Source: Verrucomicrobiota bacterium
GTDB taxonomy: Bacteria; Verrucomicrobiota; Verrucomicrobiia; Opitutales; Opitutaceae
Assembly (NCBI GenBank): GCA_030916665.1
Contig: JAUPWC010000374.1
Span: forward strand, 1-7,931
Direction of reading: 5' to 3'
DNA: 7,931 nt
The notes below the pieces were generated by a model, which ran no database searches, was not told the DNA's origin, and worked only from the letters and a program-made list of their open reading frames with translations. Both the position numbers and the translations under genes were made by a program. Numbering within the stretch: the first letter of the stretch is position 1; the number at the start of each line of letters is the position of its first letter. Shown here piece after piece: positions 6,007-7,931 of this stretch.

Positions 6007-7067
6007 GGCTTTTTCTCGGGAGGAATGACGCGAAACTTGAACATCGGTTCCGCCGGCGTCGAGGATTGTTCGGCGGGGACGGCCGCTGGGGCGGTCTTGA
6101 CCGTCGGCGCGTCTGTCGGCGCCGCGCGGGGCGGGGCGGGAGCCGGCTTGGACGTTGCAGACGGCGCGGTGCTCACCACCACCGGTCCGGCTGGAGTGGC
6201 GGCAAATCCGTGCTCGATGAGCTCGATGGCCTTGAAGTCGCGGGCCTTGCCCCGGTCAATCGTGCGGCCGGGACCGAACGACCCCATGATGACCATGATC
6301 ACGCGTTTGCCATCGCGTTCGGCGGTGGCGCTGAGGCAGTAGCCGGCGCTCTGGGTGTAACCGGTTTTCAGGCCGTCCACGCCGGCAATCCGCTCCAGCA
6401 GCTTGTTGTGGTTGTCCATGCGCATCGGGGTGGCGCGGACGCCTGTGCCGAACATACGCTCCTTGACCGAGGCGTATTTCAGCACGTCGGTATGCACGAT
6501 GAGGTGACGGCACAGCAGCGCGTAGTCGCGCGGCGTGCTGACGTCGCCGTCCTCGATCCGGCGGCTGGGTGCGGGCAGACCGTGCGGGGTGCGGAAGGTG
6601 GTGCGGGTCATGCCGAGCGCGCGGGCCTTTGCGTTCATGAGTTCCACAAAAGCGGGCACCGAGCCGGCGGCAGCGCGGGCCAGCGCGTGGGAGGCGTCAT
6701 TAGCCGACTGGATCATCATCGCGTAAATCAGCTCCTCGACGGGAAAGGTCTCGCGCGCGTCCAGATACACCTGGGTGCCGCCCATGCGCGCATCGGAAGC
6801 GTCGATCTTCACCGGCGTCTGGAGCGTGATGGTCCCCTCGGCGAGTTTGTCGTGCAGCACGGCGAAGGTCATGAGCTTGGTCATGCTCGCGGGCGGATTC
6901 GAGACGTCGGCGTTCTCCTCGATGAGCACGCGGCCGGTGGCCGCATCGGTCACGATGGCGCCGGCATAGACGCCCTCCACCGGGGTCGAGTGACGGACCT
7001 TGGCGGCGGCGCCCGACGAGGCGAGAAAGAGAAGCGCTAGCGCGCCCATGCACTGGCGGAAAATCAT
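6003..7067 (-). CDS. D-alanyl-D-alanine carboxypeptidase (PBP5-like, peptidase S11) with Pro/Ala-rich tail
   Basis: A periplasmic serine peptidase that trims the terminal D-Ala from peptidoglycan pentapeptides. Its 354 residues contain a signal peptide (cleavage near SGAAA at 22) and an S11 domain at about 28-290. All three penicillin-binding motifs are intact: S61-M-T-K64 with nucleophile Ser61, S121-A-N, and K234-T-G in GLKTGYT. Family blocks GTQVYLD at 97-103 and TPHGLP at 160-165 also fit. Unlike E. coli PBP5 (403 residues), there is no room for the C-terminal beta domain and amphipathic anchor. Residues 291-340 are instead Ala/Pro/Thr/Val-rich and low complexity, followed by a short FKFRVIPPEKKP end. 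The ATG at 7067 is preferred over Met7 because only the longer form has a basic residue before the signal core. It lies 37 nt after the glycosylase gene and overlaps the FKBP gene by 4 nt. Confidence 0.93.
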   Translation of the reverse strand: MIFRQCMGALALLFLASSGAAAKVRHSTPVEGVYAGAIVTDAATGRVLIEENADVSNPPASMTKLMTFAVLHDKLAEGTITLQTPVKIDASDARMGGTQVYLDARETFPVEELIYAMMIQSANDASHALARAAAGSVPAFVELMNAKARALGMTRTTFRTPHGLPAPSRRIEDGDVSTPRDYALLCRHLIVHTDVLKYASVKERMFGTGVRATPMRMDNHNKLLERIAGVDGLKTGYTQSAGYCLSATAERDGKRVIMVIMGSFGPGRTIDRGKARDFKAIELIEHGFAATPAGPVVVSTAPSATSKPAPAPPRAAPTDAPTVKTAPAAVPAEQSSTPAEPMFKFRVIPPEKKP

Positions 7068-7104
7068 GCGCGCAAGGCAGCGGCGCGAAACCGGCGAGGC
7101 AATC

Positions 7105-7716
7105 TCATTTCACCGCCTGCACCGCGGGATGGGCTGCTACCCGTGCGAGCGCTTCACGCAGCAGCGTTTTGCCCGGCTCCATGCGGTGCCAGGGCGAGGC
7201 ACCCGACGGATGCGGCAGCGGGATGCAGTCCATCGCGTGGCCGCGATATTCGATGCGCAGCTGGCGGCCGATGAGCTCGTTCAGCGGTGCGGGTGGCAGG
7301 AACTGCGTGATGGCGAGCTTGCCCACCGGCAGCACGAGCGCCGGGCGCAGCAGTGCGACCTCGGCGGCCAACCAGCGCGAGCAGGCGGCGATCTCGTCTT
7401 CATCGGGAACGCGATCGCCACCGGTGGCCTTCTTGCCGGGAAAACAACGGCAGACGGCGGCAAAATAAACGCGGTCGCGCACCTCGTCCTCGCTCCAGCC
7501 GAGGGCTTCGTGGAACCACCTGAAGAGCGTCTTGCCCGCCGTCCACGCGAAGGGCCGGCCGAGCTTGGGCTCCTTGTCGCCGGGAGCCTGGCCCACGAGC
7601 AGGATCCGCGACGCCACCGGCCGGCCGACCACGACGGGCTGGTGCATCTTCGGGCACAGGGTGCAGGCGGAGAGGTGCGCAAGATGCCGGCTAACTTGGG
7701 TCAGGATGGCGGACAT
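7105..7716 (-). CDS. Uracil-DNA-glycosylase-superfamily protein, divergent family 4-like, probable Fe-S protein
   Basis: Resembles family 4 uracil-DNA glycosylases (COG1573), base-excision repair enzymes. With the ATG at 7716 it has 203 residues, near the family's roughly 200. Four cysteines sit where family 4 enzymes bind a 4Fe-4S cluster: Cys18 and Cys21 (CTLC), Cys91 in RCFPG, and Cys112 in DEIAAC. Motif 1 is GQAPGDKEPKLGRPFAWTAG from 42, with Gln43 where family 4 usually has Glu. The C-terminal motif is HPSG with His169. The segment that usually reads TNVVKCRPP is AAVCRCFPG, so the Asn that contacts uracil is replaced by Ala87. Substrate specificity is therefore open. The frame extends to a GTG at 7782, but those codons include a palindromic repeat and are probably not translated. 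It is the first gene of the minus-strand unit, 37 nt before the carboxypeptidase gene. Confidence 0.85.
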   Translation of the reverse strand: MSAILTQVSRHLAHLSACTLCPKMHQPVVVGRPVASRILLVGQAPGDKEPKLGRPFAWTAGKTLFRWFHEALGWSEDEVRDRVYFAAVCRCFPGKKATGGDRVPDEDEIAACSRWLAAEVALLRPALVLPVGKLAITQFLPPAPLNELIGRQLRIEYRGHAMDCIPLPHPSGASPWHRMEPGKTLLREALARVAAHPAVQAVK

Positions 7717-7760
7717 ACGGGGAGCGAGCGGTTCGCGACATTCAATCGGCGCCCGATAAG

Positions 7761-7782
7761 TCGCGAGCAAGCTTGCTCCCAC
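7761..7782. repeat. Short palindrome resembling Pseudomonas-type REP sequence
   Basis: The core GAGCAAGCTTGCTC at 7765-7778 is a perfect 14-bp palindrome. It is flanked by TCGC on the left and CCAC on the right. On the minus strand it reads GTGGGAGCAAGC followed by TTGCTCGCGA, which from memory closely matches REP sequences dispersed in Pseudomonas genomes. It lies in the gap between the Gly-rich protein's terminator and the glycosylase ATG. It occurs once in the window, so its repeat status rests on that resemblance. Confidence 0.6.
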
Positions 7783-7800
7783 GGAAAGACTGGGCCGGAA

Positions 7801-7829
7801 AATAAAAAAGCGGAGCCGTGAGGCTCCGC
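7801..7829 (-). terminator. Rho-independent terminator of the upstream Gly-rich protein gene
   Basis: On the minus strand, GCGGAGCC and GGCTCCGC form a perfect 8-bp GC-rich stem around a TCAC loop. TTTTTTATT follows directly at 7809-7801. It lies 36 nt after the TAA of the Gly-rich gene, so that gene is transcribed separately from the glycosylase unit. Confidence 0.92.
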
Positions 7830-7865
7830 CTGAATTGGTTGGGCTGCTGGTTGCAGCGCGCAGGC

Positions 7866-7931
7866 TTAGTAACGGTCGCGACCGCCGCCACCGAAACCGC
7901 CGCGGCCGCCACCACCGCCGCCGCCGCCGTA
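7866..7931 (-). CDS. C-terminal 21 residues of a Gly-rich protein, probably an RRM RNA-binding protein
   Basis: The right edge contains the end of a minus-strand gene, with its TAA at 7866-7868 and an intrinsic terminator after it. The visible residues are a tyrosine, a run of eight Gly, Arg-Gly-Gly-Phe, four Gly, then Arg-Asp-Arg-Tyr. An RGG-like Gly-rich tail ending in GGRDRY is typical of small bacterial single-RRM proteins such as those of cyanobacteria and Verrucomicrobiota, whose RRM domain would lie outside the window. Such proteins bind RNA and often respond to temperature. Without the RRM the assignment is an inference from the tail. The (CCG)n look of the plus strand here is just this coding pattern. 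Confidence 0.7.
   Translation of the reverse strand, partial: YGGGGGGGGRGGFGGGGRDRY

Noticed and set aside
5994..7040. Plus-strand open frame of about 348 codons
   Set aside because: Antisense to the carboxypeptidase gene, whose SMTK, SAN and KTG motifs prove the minus strand is coding.
7717..7782. GTG start extending the glycosylase by 22 residues
   Set aside because: The extra codons cover a palindromic repeat, and the protein from the ATG at 7716 already has the normal family length.
7000..7821. Plus-strand open frame of about 273 codons
   Set aside because: Antisense to the glycosylase gene, running through the palindrome and terminator; Arg/Gly/Ala-rich with no motif.
7873..7929. GC-rich trinucleotide repeat at the right edge
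   Set aside because: It is the coding sequence of the Gly-rich tail with mixed GGC and GGT codons, not an independent microsatellite.

Overview
This is a GC-rich, gene-dense bacterial chromosome segment. The gene content fits a free-living Gram-negative. Features include a long-type DeoC next to an aldehyde dehydrogenase, exported proteins with Ala/Pro-rich linkers, an FKBP behind a D,D-carboxypeptidase, and a Gly-rich tail of a probable RRM protein. Together they look most like Verrucomicrobiota, family Opitutaceae. This placement is from general protein character, with no database search. Nothing looks like a phage, plasmid, IS element, CRISPR array or defence island. The window reads as ordinary chromosomal housekeeping and accessory metabolism with several short palindromic elements in the gaps.

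Layout. (1) Positions 1-2021, minus strand: deoC followed by a truncated aldehyde dehydrogenase gene that runs off the left edge. They probably form a deoxyribose-phosphate catabolic unit in which DeoC releases acetaldehyde and the dehydrogenase oxidises it. A 77-bp inverted repeat separates the two genes. (2) Positions 2117-5433, plus strand, divergent from deoC: a HEAT-like protein of unknown function, a YciA-type acyl-CoA thioesterase, an exported NTF2-like (DUF4440/SnoaL-type) protein, a RarD-type EamA permease and an exported SGNH/GDSL hydrolase. The first three are tightly spaced; the last two follow after gaps of 79 and 33 bp. (3) Positions 5448-5508: a double palindrome between convergent genes, half of which forms a good minus-strand terminator. 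(4) Positions 5518-7716, minus strand: a uracil-DNA-glycosylase-superfamily protein, a PBP5-like D-Ala-D-Ala carboxypeptidase and an exported FKBP-type prolyl isomerase. The last two overlap by 4 nt. (5) Positions 7801-7931: a clear terminator and the last 21 codons of a Gly-rich protein, probably an RRM RNA-binding protein.

No large new system is evident. The points most worth following up are the deoC/ALDH pairing with an ALDH16-like N-terminus, the glycosylase that keeps four Fe-S-type cysteines but lacks the usual uracil-reading Asn, three unrelated palindromic repeats in intergenic gaps, and the near absence of Shine-Dalgarno sequences.
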